Shown here one piece after another: positions 1 to 6,239 of a stretch of 10,083 bases of DNA. The DNA comes from DASYUM01 sp036001225. GTDB taxonomy: Bacteria > Methylomirabilota > Methylomirabilia > Rokubacteriales > DASRDR01. The stretch covers positions 1-10,083 of the forward strand of contig DASYUM010000050.1 of NCBI GenBank assembly GCA_036001225.1, written 5' to 3'. The translations under genes and the position numbers were made by a program. The notes under the pieces were generated by a model. The model worked only from the letters and a program-made list of their open reading frames with translations. It made no database searches and was not told the DNA's origin. Positions within the stretch are counted from its first letter, which is position 1. Each line of letters starts with the position of its first letter.

Positions 1-1163
1 AGCGGGGGCGCCAGCACACCGTTGACGACCGCCGACCAGAACAGCATGGCCACCGCGTCGAATCCGGCGAAGTCCAGGGTCAGCCCGAGCAGCATGGCCA
101 CCGCGACCACGGCGTAGAAGCGGCTGGCCGAGCGGGGCCGATCCTCCAGTGACCCGCGCCAGGCCTCGGCCTCGGCCACGGCATAGGCGCAGGCCCCGGC
201 CAGGATCGGAATGCTCAGGATGCCCGTCCCGATCAGGCCCAGGGTGAACAGCCAGTAGGCGCCATCGCCGGCCAGCGGCCGGAGCGCTTCCGCCGCCTGG
301 CGCGCGGTGGCGATCCGGGTCTCGCCGTGGGCGTGAAGCGTGGCGGCGGTGGTGAGGATGATGAAGTACATGACGAAGTTCGAGAAGAACATCCCGGCCA
401 GGACGTCGGTCCGGGCCCGGCGCAGCTCGGCGTCGGTCGCGCCTTTCCGCTGGCTGACCGTGCGCCGGCCGTGGGCCCGCTCCTCCTCCACCTCTTGCGA
501 GGCCTGCCAGAAGAAGAGGTAGGGCGAGATGGTGGTGCCGAGGATGGCGACCAGCGTGGCCAGGTAGTCCGGGGACCATTCCATCCGGGGCACCAGGGTC
601 GCGCGCAGCACCGCCCCCCAGTCGGGGTGCGCGAGGAACGCGGCCGCCACGTACGCGAACAGGACGAGGGTCAGCCACTTGAAGATGCGGGCGATCGTCC
701 GGTAGGAGGACCAGAACAGGAGCGAGACGATCAGCCCGGCATAGAGCGGGGTCCAGATCTTGGAATCCACGCCGGTGACCAGCTCGGTGGCCTCGGCCAT
801 CCCGCCGAGGTCGGCGCCGATGTTGATGATGTTGGCGACCGCGAGCAGGGCACAGGCGCCCCAGAGCACCCAGCGGGGGTAGTGGTGGCGGACCACCCCG
901 GCCAACCCCCGGCCGGTCACCATCCCCAGCCGCGCGCACATGAGCTGGACGGCCGCCATCAACGGGAAGGAGAAGAGCGCCGTCCACAGGGGAGCGTACC
1001 CGAAGGCCGCGCCTCCCACCGAGTAGGTCGAGATGCCGGAGGGGTCGTCGTCGGCGGCCCCCGTGATCAGACCGGGGCCGAGGTCGGCGAAGAAGCGCCG
1101 CACCGGATGAGTGACCGGTTGCCCCCGCGCGCGCTGGCCTACGCGCGTCCGACCGCCGCCCAT
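1..1163 (-). CDS. NRAMP-family (NRAMP-related clade) divalent metal transporter, C-terminus cut by window edge
   Basis: This is an integral inner-membrane transporter of the NRAMP/SLC11 superfamily, read from the reverse strand; 387 codons are present and the frame is still open at the left edge. The N-terminal signature GPGLITGAADDDPSG lies at residues 29-43 and leads into TM1. Further hydrophobic helices follow, with family-like stretches such as NIINIGADLGG (111-121) and FKWLTLVLFAY (161-171), and TISPYLFFWQ (211-220) in the TM6 position. TM1 carries DPSG where classical MntH/NRAMP proteins have DPGN, and TM6 carries SPY where they have MPH. Both changes fit the NRAMP-related clade, some members of which are reported to carry Mg2+ rather than Mn2+/Fe2+, so the substrate is uncertain. 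The ATG at 1163 is the only in-frame ATG near the domain start. A GTG at 1103, 20 codons later, is an alternative; neither has a strong ribosome binding site. It lies 36 bases downstream of the LarA-like gene and is probably cotranscribed. About one C-terminal helix is missing off the edge. Confidence 0.88.
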   Translation of the reverse strand, partial: MGGGRTRVGQRARGQPVTHPVRRFFADLGPGLITGAADDDPSGISTYSVGGAAFGYAPLWTALFSFPLMAAVQLMCARLGMVTGRGLAGVVRHHYPRWVLWGACALLAVANIINIGADLGGMAEATELVTGVDSKIWTPLYAGLIVSLLFWSSYRTIARIFKWLTLVLFAYVAAAFLAHPDWGAVLRATLVPRMEWSPDYLATLVAILGTTISPYLFFWQASQEVEEERAHGRRTVSQRKGATDAELRRARTDVLAGMFFSNFVMYFIILTTAATLHAHGETRIATARQAAEALRPLAGDGAYWLFTLGLIGTGILSIPILAGACAYAVAEAEAWRGSLEDRPRSASRFYAVVAVAMLLGLTLDFAGFDAVAMLFWSAVVNGVLAPP

Positions 1164-1179
1164 GTCCCGCGCTCGACGG

Positions 1180-1199
1180 CGCCGCGGCGGGCCGCGGCG
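1180..1199 (-). repeat. Perfect GC stem-loop between the LarA-like and NRAMP genes
   Basis: CGCCGCGG (1180-1187) and CCGCGGCG (1192-1199) are exact reverse complements separated by a 4-base loop, giving an 8-bp all-GC hairpin. It starts on the first base after the LarA-like stop codon (TGA at 1202-1200) and ends 16 bases before the NRAMP ATG. No T-tract follows it in the direction of transcription, so it is not a canonical intrinsic terminator. It could protect the 3' end of the upstream message, attenuate, or influence NRAMP translation. Chance occurrence in such GC-rich DNA is possible. Confidence 0.5.
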
Positions 1200-2471
1200 T
1201 CAGAAGGGCAGGAGCCCGCCGTCGGGCCCGAAGGCGAGCGGCGCCGGCTCGCCGAGCGGCGTGAGGTCCTCGCGCGTGGCCAGCTCGGGCAGCAAGGCGT
1301 CCGACACCTCCACCTCGGCCAGCCGGAGCGTGTTCTGGATCCGGACCACGCGCGCGTCCTCGATCCGCGGGAGCCCGAGGCAGGCCAGTGCGACCGCGAT
1401 CGCATCCCGGGCGGTGTCGCACACCGCCGGCAGCTTGGGTCCGCCCGGCGAGCAGGCGGTCAGCGCGTTGACGTAGGTCGGCTCCCAGTCGATCTTGTCG
1501 GCCAGCCGGCGGGTCGTGAAGTCGGCCAGCCCGATCCCGCTGGCGTTCCCGTAGCTGTTGGGCGTGAGGTCGCAGGCCACGATGAAGGTGATCCGGGGCG
1601 ACGTGAAGGGCCGCTCGAAGAACGTGGCGTGGCGGCCGATGACGTTGGTGTCCATCCCGGTCCCCGAGACGTCCTTGCCCATCTCGTCCACGATCAGGAG
1701 GTCGATCGGGTCGAAGGGGAGCCTCGCCATCCAGGCCTTGGCCTGCCGGAGCAGCGCGCGCTCGCCGGCCTCGAGGTCGGCCGGGAGGAACGCCCGGACC
1801 AGGGCGGTCTCGTCGTAGCCGTTCTCGACCACGCCGAGGCCGAAGGCGATGCGGGCCGTGCGCAGCATCTCGCGGCCGAGCGCGGTGATCATGGTCTCGT
1901 AGCCGAGCCGGATGTTGGCCCGATGGGCCTGGACGGCGCCCCGGTGCTTGCCGAGGCCGATGGTCATCATCTTCAGGAGCCCGGAACCGAGCTCGCCGGT
2001 GAAGCCGGTGTGGGGCTTGACCCGGTTCAGCACCCCGACCCAGTCGGCCTCGGCCGCGTAGCGGTCCATCCAGATCGGGAGCCCCTGCACCTCGCCGACC
2101 TGGACCACGTCCATCGTGGCCCGGATCGGGCACCCCATGGCGGCCTCGGTCACCCCGTAGTGCTCGAGCACCGCCCGCTGCCCGTCAGCCGTCCCCCCGC
2201 CGTGACTCCCCATGGCCGGGATGATGAACGGGCGCGCGCCGAGCGCCTGGAGGTGATCCACGGTCGCCCGGACGATGACATCGAGGTTGACGATGCCGCG
2301 GCTGCCCACGGTGAGCGCGACCGTCTGCCCGGCCTGGACCGGGAGCGCGACGGCCCCCAGCGCCTCGCGGACGCCGGCCGCCACGTCGGCCAGCATGGGC
2401 CCGCCGAACTGCTGTTTGACGCGGACCATGCGGGGGAAGTGGGACGCCCGGGGGACTCCGGTGAGCTTCAT
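1200..2471 (-). CDS. LarA-like protein (lactate racemase N-terminal/DUF2088 family)
   Basis: This 423-residue protein resembles the LarA/DUF2088 family, whose founding member is the nickel-pincer-cofactor lactate racemase; its own substrate is not known. An N-terminal Rossmann-like half contains VGSRGI (55-60), in the position of the LarA DxTRP segment, and PAMGSHGGGT (85-94), whose His90 sits where LarA has its catalytic GTH histidine. A second motif, RVKPHTGFTGELGSGLLKMM (150-169), continues to GLGKH (172-176). It places His154, Lys167 and His176 in the region where LarA holds its metal-binding histidines and the cofactor lysine, but spacing differs from LarA and the residue equivalence is my inference. 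The start is supported by GGGAGGA at 2487-2481, nine bases upstream of the ATG. The protein has no signal peptide or membrane segment and should be cytosolic. It probably heads a two-gene unit with the NRAMP gene. A racemase, epimerase or other 2-hydroxyacid enzyme is plausible. No larB, larC or larE gene is in the window. Confidence 0.82.
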   Translation of the reverse strand: MKLTGVPRASHFPRMVRVKQQFGGPMLADVAAGVREALGAVALPVQAGQTVALTVGSRGIVNLDVIVRATVDHLQALGARPFIIPAMGSHGGGTADGQRAVLEHYGVTEAAMGCPIRATMDVVQVGEVQGLPIWMDRYAAEADWVGVLNRVKPHTGFTGELGSGLLKMMTIGLGKHRGAVQAHRANIRLGYETMITALGREMLRTARIAFGLGVVENGYDETALVRAFLPADLEAGERALLRQAKAWMARLPFDPIDLLIVDEMGKDVSGTGMDTNVIGRHATFFERPFTSPRITFIVACDLTPNSYGNASGIGLADFTTRRLADKIDWEPTYVNALTACSPGGPKLPAVCDTARDAIAVALACLGLPRIEDARVVRIQNTLRLAEVEVSDALLPELATREDLTPLGEPAPLAFGPDGGLLPF

Positions 2472-2693
2472 CGGTTTCGGTCCTCCCGAATCAGGTCGGC
2501 GGCCTTCGAGCGGTGGACCCGTTGGCGCCGGCGAACCGCGCGCGCACGATTTGCGGCCTCACGTCGGATAGCCGGTTTCTCGCGTCGGCCGGCAGGGACG
2601 CCCGGCCGGTCATCACGGCCTGAGCCCGCCCGGTCTGGCCGTCGGCGCGGGAAGCCGCGCGAGCTCCGTCTGGCTGCAGTGGCCATACCCATC

Positions 2694-2723
2694 ATCGTAG
2701 GCGGTTGAATCGGATGAGGTCAA
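2694..2723 (-). promoter_or_regulatory. Putative sigma70 promoter for the LarA-like gene
   Basis: On the minus strand, TTGACC (2723-2718, 5/6 to TTGACA) and TACGAT (2699-2694, 4/6 to TATAAT) are separated by 18 bases. This is the best leftward promoter-like match in the intergenic region. Transcription would start near 2687. The match is by eye and its statistical weight is unknown. Confidence 0.4.
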
Positions 2724-2759
2724 CGGCCGCCAGGCACAGGGAACGGGCCACTGGTGGGG

Positions 2760-2765
2760 TATCAT
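2760..2765 (+). promoter_or_regulatory. Possible -10 element for the AAA+/VWA operon
   Basis: TATCAT matches TATAAT at 5/6 in an otherwise GC-rich stretch, 40 bases ahead of the AAA+ start codon. No convincing -35 hexamer lies 16-18 bases upstream, so the promoter would need an activator or another sigma factor. Transcription would start inside the inverted repeat at 2769-2787. Confidence 0.25.
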
Positions 2766-2768
2766 CGA

Positions 2769-2787
2769 TGGGACTACACCAGTCCCA
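2769..2787 (+). repeat. Perfect 7-bp inverted repeat ahead of the AAA+ operon (possible operator or leader hairpin)
   Basis: TGGGACT (2769-2775) and AGTCCCA (2781-2787) are exact reverse complements around the 5-base loop ACACC. The repeat ends six bases before the GAGGAGG ribosome binding site. As DNA it would suit a dimeric repressor placed over the probable transcription start. As RNA it would form a hairpin at the 5' end of the leader. Both roles are inferred. Confidence 0.5.
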
Positions 2788-2793
2788 CTTACC

Positions 2794-2800
2794 GAGGAGG
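2794..2800 (+). promoter_or_regulatory. Strong ribosome binding site of the AAA+ gene
   Basis: GAGGAGG lies five bases upstream of the ATG at 2806 and fixes that start. Confidence 0.8.
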
Positions 2801-2805
2801 ATCGG

Positions 2806-4272
2806 ATGCCGACCCCGTCCACGCCGCGCACGGTGGGCGAGCTGCGCGCTGCCGGCTACCGGCCGAAGACCGTGCGCGAAGAGATCCACGCCAACCTCGT
2901 CCGCAAGCTGGAGGCCGGGGAGCCGCTCTTCCCCGGCATCGTCGGCTACGAGGAGAGCGTCATCCCCGAGCTGACCCACGCGCTCCTGGCCGGCCAGCAC
3001 GTGATCGTCCTCGGCGAGCGCGGCCAGGCCAAGTCGCGCCTGATCCGAGCCATGATCGGCCTCCTGGACCCCGAGGTCCCGGTCGTGGCCGGGAGCGAGC
3101 TGAACGACGATCCCCTCGCCCCGGTCAGCCCCGCCGCCCGCCGGCGGCTCGCCGAGGAGGGTGACGCCCTCGCGGTCGAGTGGCTGCCACGGGAGCGGCG
3201 CTACGGGGAGAAGCTGGCCACGCCCGACGTGGCGATGGCCGACCTGATCGGCGACGTGGATCCCATCCGGGTCGCCGAGGGGCGCTATCTGGCCGACGAG
3301 CTGACCATCCACTACGGCCTCATCCCCCGCACCAACCGCGGCATCTTCTGCGTCAACGAGCTGCCCGACCTGGCCGAGCGGATCCAGGTCGGGCTCTTCA
3401 ACCTGATGGAGGAGCGGGACGTCCAGATCAAGGGCTACCGCATCCGGCTGCCGCTCGACCTCGTCGTCTTCGCCACCGCCAACCCCGAGGACTACACCAA
3501 CCGCGGCCGCATCATCACCCCGCTCAAGGATCGCTTCGGCGCCCAGATCCGCACCCACTACCCGCGGAGCGCCGCCGACGAGCTGGCCATCGTCGAGCAG
3601 GAGCGCACCCGCTTCGGCGGCGCCGAGCAGCGGGTGGTGATGCCCGATTACATGGCCGAGATCGTGGCCGAGATCAGCGCGCTGGCCCGCAAGAGCGGCG
3701 AGATCAACCAGCGCTCGGGCGTCAGCGTGCGGGTCAGCATCGCCAATGCCGAGACCCTCCGCAGCGCCGCCCTCCGGCGGGCGCTCCGGCTGGGCGAGAA
3801 GACGGCCGCGCCCCGGATCACCGACCTTCCGGCGATCGTGGCCTCGATGCGCGGGAAGATCGAGCTGGAGTCGGTGGAGGAAGGGCGCGAGGACGCCGTC
3901 GTCGAAGAGCTGACCAAGCGGGCGGTGGCGGCCGTCTTCGCCCGCCGCCTCCCCGCCGCCGACCTCCCGGGTCTGGTCGGCGCGTTCGAGGACGGGTTGA
4001 GCGTGACGACGGGCTCGGCGGTGCCGGCTGCCGAGTACGTGCGCCTCCGGGACACCGTGAAGGGCCTGCGGGCGGCAGCCGAGCGGCTGGCCGGCGGCGG
4101 CTCGCCGGCCGAGACGGCGGCGGCTGTCGAGTTCGTGCTGGAAGGGCTCCACCTCCACCGCCGGCTGAACCGGGAGCGCGTCGGCGGCGGCTACGCCTAC
4201 CGGCGGGCCACCGGGCGCGAGGCCGATGAGACGGGCGGGCGGCCGCGCCGGGAGCGCCGGCGCGAGGAATGA
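2806..4272 (+). CDS. AAA+ ATPase of the magnesium-chelatase (ChlI)/MoxR-like group, partner of a VWA protein
   Basis: This 488-residue cytosolic AAA+ ATPase is expected to form a ring that remodels a client through its VWA partner. The Walker A motif GERGQAKS is at residues 70-77. The Walker B strand GIFCVNEL has Asn184-Glu185 where most AAA+ proteins have Asp-Glu. Sensor 1 is in the segment ending at Asn226 (FATANPEDYTNRG), and a likely arginine finger is Arg243 in LKDRFG. Segments such as IQVGLFNLMEERDVQIKGYR are typical of the ChlI-like family often labelled 'magnesium chelatase'. The C-terminal part (about 290-460) is helical and fits an AAA lid; the tail is Arg/Glu-rich. No bacteriochlorophyll or cobalamin chelatase genes are nearby, so metal chelation is not supported. 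The stop overlaps the next start as ATGA (4269-4272), implying translational coupling. From memory, the pair resembles the uncharacterised mycobacterial Rv0958/Rv0959 pair. Confidence 0.92.
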   Translation: MPTPSTPRTVGELRAAGYRPKTVREEIHANLVRKLEAGEPLFPGIVGYEESVIPELTHALLAGQHVIVLGERGQAKSRLIRAMIGLLDPEVPVVAGSELNDDPLAPVSPAARRRLAEEGDALAVEWLPRERRYGEKLATPDVAMADLIGDVDPIRVAEGRYLADELTIHYGLIPRTNRGIFCVNELPDLAERIQVGLFNLMEERDVQIKGYRIRLPLDLVVFATANPEDYTNRGRIITPLKDRFGAQIRTHYPRSAADELAIVEQERTRFGGAEQRVVMPDYMAEIVAEISALARKSGEINQRSGVSVRVSIANAETLRSAALRRALRLGEKTAAPRITDLPAIVASMRGKIELESVEEGREDAVVEELTKRAVAAVFARRLPAADLPGLVGAFEDGLSVTTGSAVPAAEYVRLRDTVKGLRAAAERLAGGGSPAETAAAVEFVLEGLHLHRRLNRERVGGGYAYRRATGREADETGGRPRRERRREE

Positions 4273-6239
4273 GCGTGACCCTCCACTTCCGCTATAGCCG
4301 CTGGGACGGAAGCCAGGAGCCCTTCGCGCCCGATGCCGAGGAGCTGCTGGACGCGCTGGCCGAGGGCCTCTTCGAGCACGGCGACCTCGCCCGTGCCCTC
4401 CAGGACCTCTTCCGCCGCGGCGTCCGCGGCCGTCAGGGGCAGCGCCTGCCTGGCCTCCAGGACCTCCTGCGCCAGCTCCGCGGGCAGCGACAGCAGCGGC
4501 TGGACCGTTACGACCTCGACTCGGTGCTGGAGGACCTCCGCCGGCGGCTCGACCGGGTCGTGGAGCTGGAGTGGGCGGGCGTGGAACGCGCCGCCGCTCA
4601 GCCCGAGCTGCGCGAGCGGGTCGAGACGGCGCGGCGCACGCTGGAGACGCTCCCCCGCAGCCTCGGCGGCGCGATCCGGACGCTCGGCCAGCACGACTTC
4701 CTCGACCCCATGGCCCGGCAGGAGTTCCAGGCGCTCCTCGACCTGCTCCGCGGCCAGATGGCAGGCCAGGTGTCGCGCGAGGTCGCCGACTCGCTCCGCG
4801 GCATGACCGCCGGCCAGCAGCAGGAGATGCGGGAGATGCTCCGCGCCCTCAACCGGATGCTCCGCGAGCGGCTCCGCGGCGGCAGTCCCGACTTCGCGGG
4901 CTTCATGCAGCGCTTCGGCCACTTCTTCGGCCCCAACCCGCCGCAAAGCCTGGACGAGCTGCTCGAGCGGATGCAGCAGCAGATGGCGCGCATGCAGTCG
5001 CTCATGGCCGGCCTCTCTCCGGAGCAGCGGGAATCGCTGATGCAAGCCCTCACCGACGCCCTCGACCCGGAGACGATCCGGGAAATGGCGGAGCTGGGCT
5101 CGCTCATGGAAGCGCTGGCGCCGCCGTCGGACCTCGCCCAGCGCTACCGCTTCCGCGGGGACGAGGCGATGGCCCTCGACGAGGCGATGCGGATGATGGG
5201 CGAGCTGCAAGAGCTGGACGCCCTCGAGCAGGCCCTGCAGCAAGCCGAGCGGCACGGCGACCTCGACCGCCTCGATCCCGAGCGTGTCCGGGATCTCCTC
5301 GGCCCCGACGCGGAGCGGGCCCTCCGGGACCTCCGGAATGTCGCCGAGAAGCTGGTCGAGCACGGGTACGCGCGGCAGCACGGGGAGCGGTGGGAGCTGA
5401 CCCCGCGCACCATCCGCCGTCTCGGCGAGAAGGCGCTGGCCGAGGTCTTCGGCCGACTGGGCCGGGGACGCCTCGGCGGCCACCGGATCGTGACCGCCGG
5501 CGGCGGCGGCGAGCCGACCGGCGACACCAAGCCGTTCGAGCCCGGCGATCCCTTCGACCTGAACCTCATGCGCTCGCTCCTGAACGCCCTCGCCCGCCGG
5601 GGGCCCGGCACACCGGTCCGCTTCGCGCTCGCGGACTTCGAGATCGACCGCATGGAGGCCACGGTGAGCGCGGCCACCGCCCTCCTCCTCGATCAGTCCA
5701 GCTCGATGTTCCATCAGGGCCGCTGGCCGGCGGCCAAGAAGGTCGCCCTCGCGCTGCAGGCGCTCATCCACGGCCAGTTCCCCCGTGACCGGCTGTTCGT
5801 CATCGGCTTCTCGGACTACGCCGCGGAGATCGAGCCGGCCGAGCTGCCGGCCGCCGAGCCCAACATGTGGCGCCAGGGCACCAACATGCACCACGCCCTC
5901 ATGCTGGCCCGCCGGCGCCTGGCCCGCGACCCGGCCGGCACCCGGCAGATCATCATGGTGACCGACGGCGACCCGACCGCGCACCTGGAGGAGGGCGAGG
6001 CGTTCTTCAGCTACCCGCCCACGCGGCGCACCCTCCTCGAGACGCTTCGCGAGGTCCGGCGCTGCACGGGGGCCGGCATCCTGATCAACACGTTCATGCT
6101 GGACCGGACGCCGTACCTCGTGCAGTTCGTGGAGTACGTGACGCGGGTGAACCGCGGCCGCGCGTTCTACGCCGAGACCGACCGCCTAGGCGACTACGTC
6201 CTGGTGGACTACGTGGCCAACCGTCGGCGGAAGATCTAG
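4269..6239 (+). CDS. VWA-domain protein, CoxE/ChlD-like partner of the AAA+ ATPase
   Basis: This 656-residue protein has a long helical N-terminal half and a C-terminal von Willebrand A domain. The VWA domain (about 465-650) has a complete metal-ion-dependent adhesion site: DQSSS at 475-479, Thr538 in QGTNMHHAL and Asp566 in MVTDGDP. Residues about 15-400 are rich in Leu, Arg, Gln, Glu and Met and look like helical bundles or coiled coil, with two Met/Gln-rich stretches around 175-200 and 235-265. A Gly-rich linker (about 398-420) precedes the conserved lead-in KPFEPGDPFDLNLMRSLLNA (about 420-440). In known AAA/VWA pairs the VWA protein docks on the ATPase ring and recruits the client through its N-terminal half; that role here is inference. 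There is no signal peptide or membrane segment. Translation starts in the ATGA overlap, with GGAG only about 15 bases upstream, so it probably depends on upstream ribosomes. The last base of its TAG stop is directly followed by the GTG of the next gene. Confidence 0.92.
   Translation: MSVTLHFRYSRWDGSQEPFAPDAEELLDALAEGLFEHGDLARALQDLFRRGVRGRQGQRLPGLQDLLRQLRGQRQQRLDRYDLDSVLEDLRRRLDRVVELEWAGVERAAAQPELRERVETARRTLETLPRSLGGAIRTLGQHDFLDPMARQEFQALLDLLRGQMAGQVSREVADSLRGMTAGQQQEMREMLRALNRMLRERLRGGSPDFAGFMQRFGHFFGPNPPQSLDELLERMQQQMARMQSLMAGLSPEQRESLMQALTDALDPETIREMAELGSLMEALAPPSDLAQRYRFRGDEAMALDEAMRMMGELQELDALEQALQQAERHGDLDRLDPERVRDLLGPDAERALRDLRNVAEKLVEHGYARQHGERWELTPRTIRRLGEKALAEVFGRLGRGRLGGHRIVTAGGGGEPTGDTKPFEPGDPFDLNLMRSLLNALARRGPGTPVRFALADFEIDRMEATVSAATALLLDQSSSMFHQGRWPAAKKVALALQALIHGQFPRDRLFVIGFSDYAAEIEPAELPAAEPNMWRQGTNMHHALMLARRRLARDPAGTRQIIMVTDGDPTAHLEEGEAFFSYPPTRRTLLETLREVRRCTGAGILINTFMLDRTPYLVQFVEYVTRVNRGRAFYAETDRLGDYVLVDYVANRRRKI

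Larger units (their letters stand above)
2472..2805. other. Divergent intergenic region between the LarA-like gene and the AAA+ operon
   Basis: These 334 bases separate two divergently transcribed units. Short frames within it encode Arg/Pro-rich peptides typical of GC-rich non-coding DNA, and I see no recognisable protein. It holds a leftward sigma70-like promoter (2694-2723), an 8-base palindrome CATCGATG (2763-2770), an inverted repeat (2769-2787) and the ribosome binding site of the AAA+ gene. If the leftward promoter is used, the LarA-like message has a leader of about 215 bases (2472-2687). I could not fold this by eye into any known riboswitch. Confidence 0.6.

Noticed and set aside
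2468..2695. Minus-strand 75-codon frame ending in an ATGA overlap with the LarA-like start
   Set aside because: The overlap is tempting as a leader peptide, but the peptide is almost all Arg, Ala, Pro and Gly, and I see no ribosome binding site or recognisable motif.
327..2708. Very long plus-strand open frame of 793 codons
   Set aside because: It runs antisense to the NRAMP and LarA-like genes, is rich in Gly, Arg, Pro and Asp without any domain, and is explained by GC-rich codon bias opposite real genes.
2613..2831. Minus-strand 72-codon frame in the divergent region
   Set aside because: It begins antisense inside the AAA+ gene, crosses the inverted repeat and promoter elements, and has no recognisable motif.
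2692..4158. Antisense frame of 488 codons opposite the AAA+ gene
   Set aside because: The plus-strand frame has complete AAA+ motifs and a strong ribosome binding site; the antisense product has no domain and repetitive Gly/Asp/His/Leu composition.
4197..5984. Antisense frame of 595 codons opposite the VWA gene
   Set aside because: The VWA protein on the plus strand has a full MIDAS; the antisense product looks like GC-rich shadow sequence.
2806..6239. Reading the AAA+/VWA pair as a true magnesium or cobalt chelatase
   Set aside because: The AAA+ protein is ChlI-like, but no large ChlH/CobN-type subunit or tetrapyrrole gene is present and the VWA protein is not fused to an AAA domain as in ChlD.
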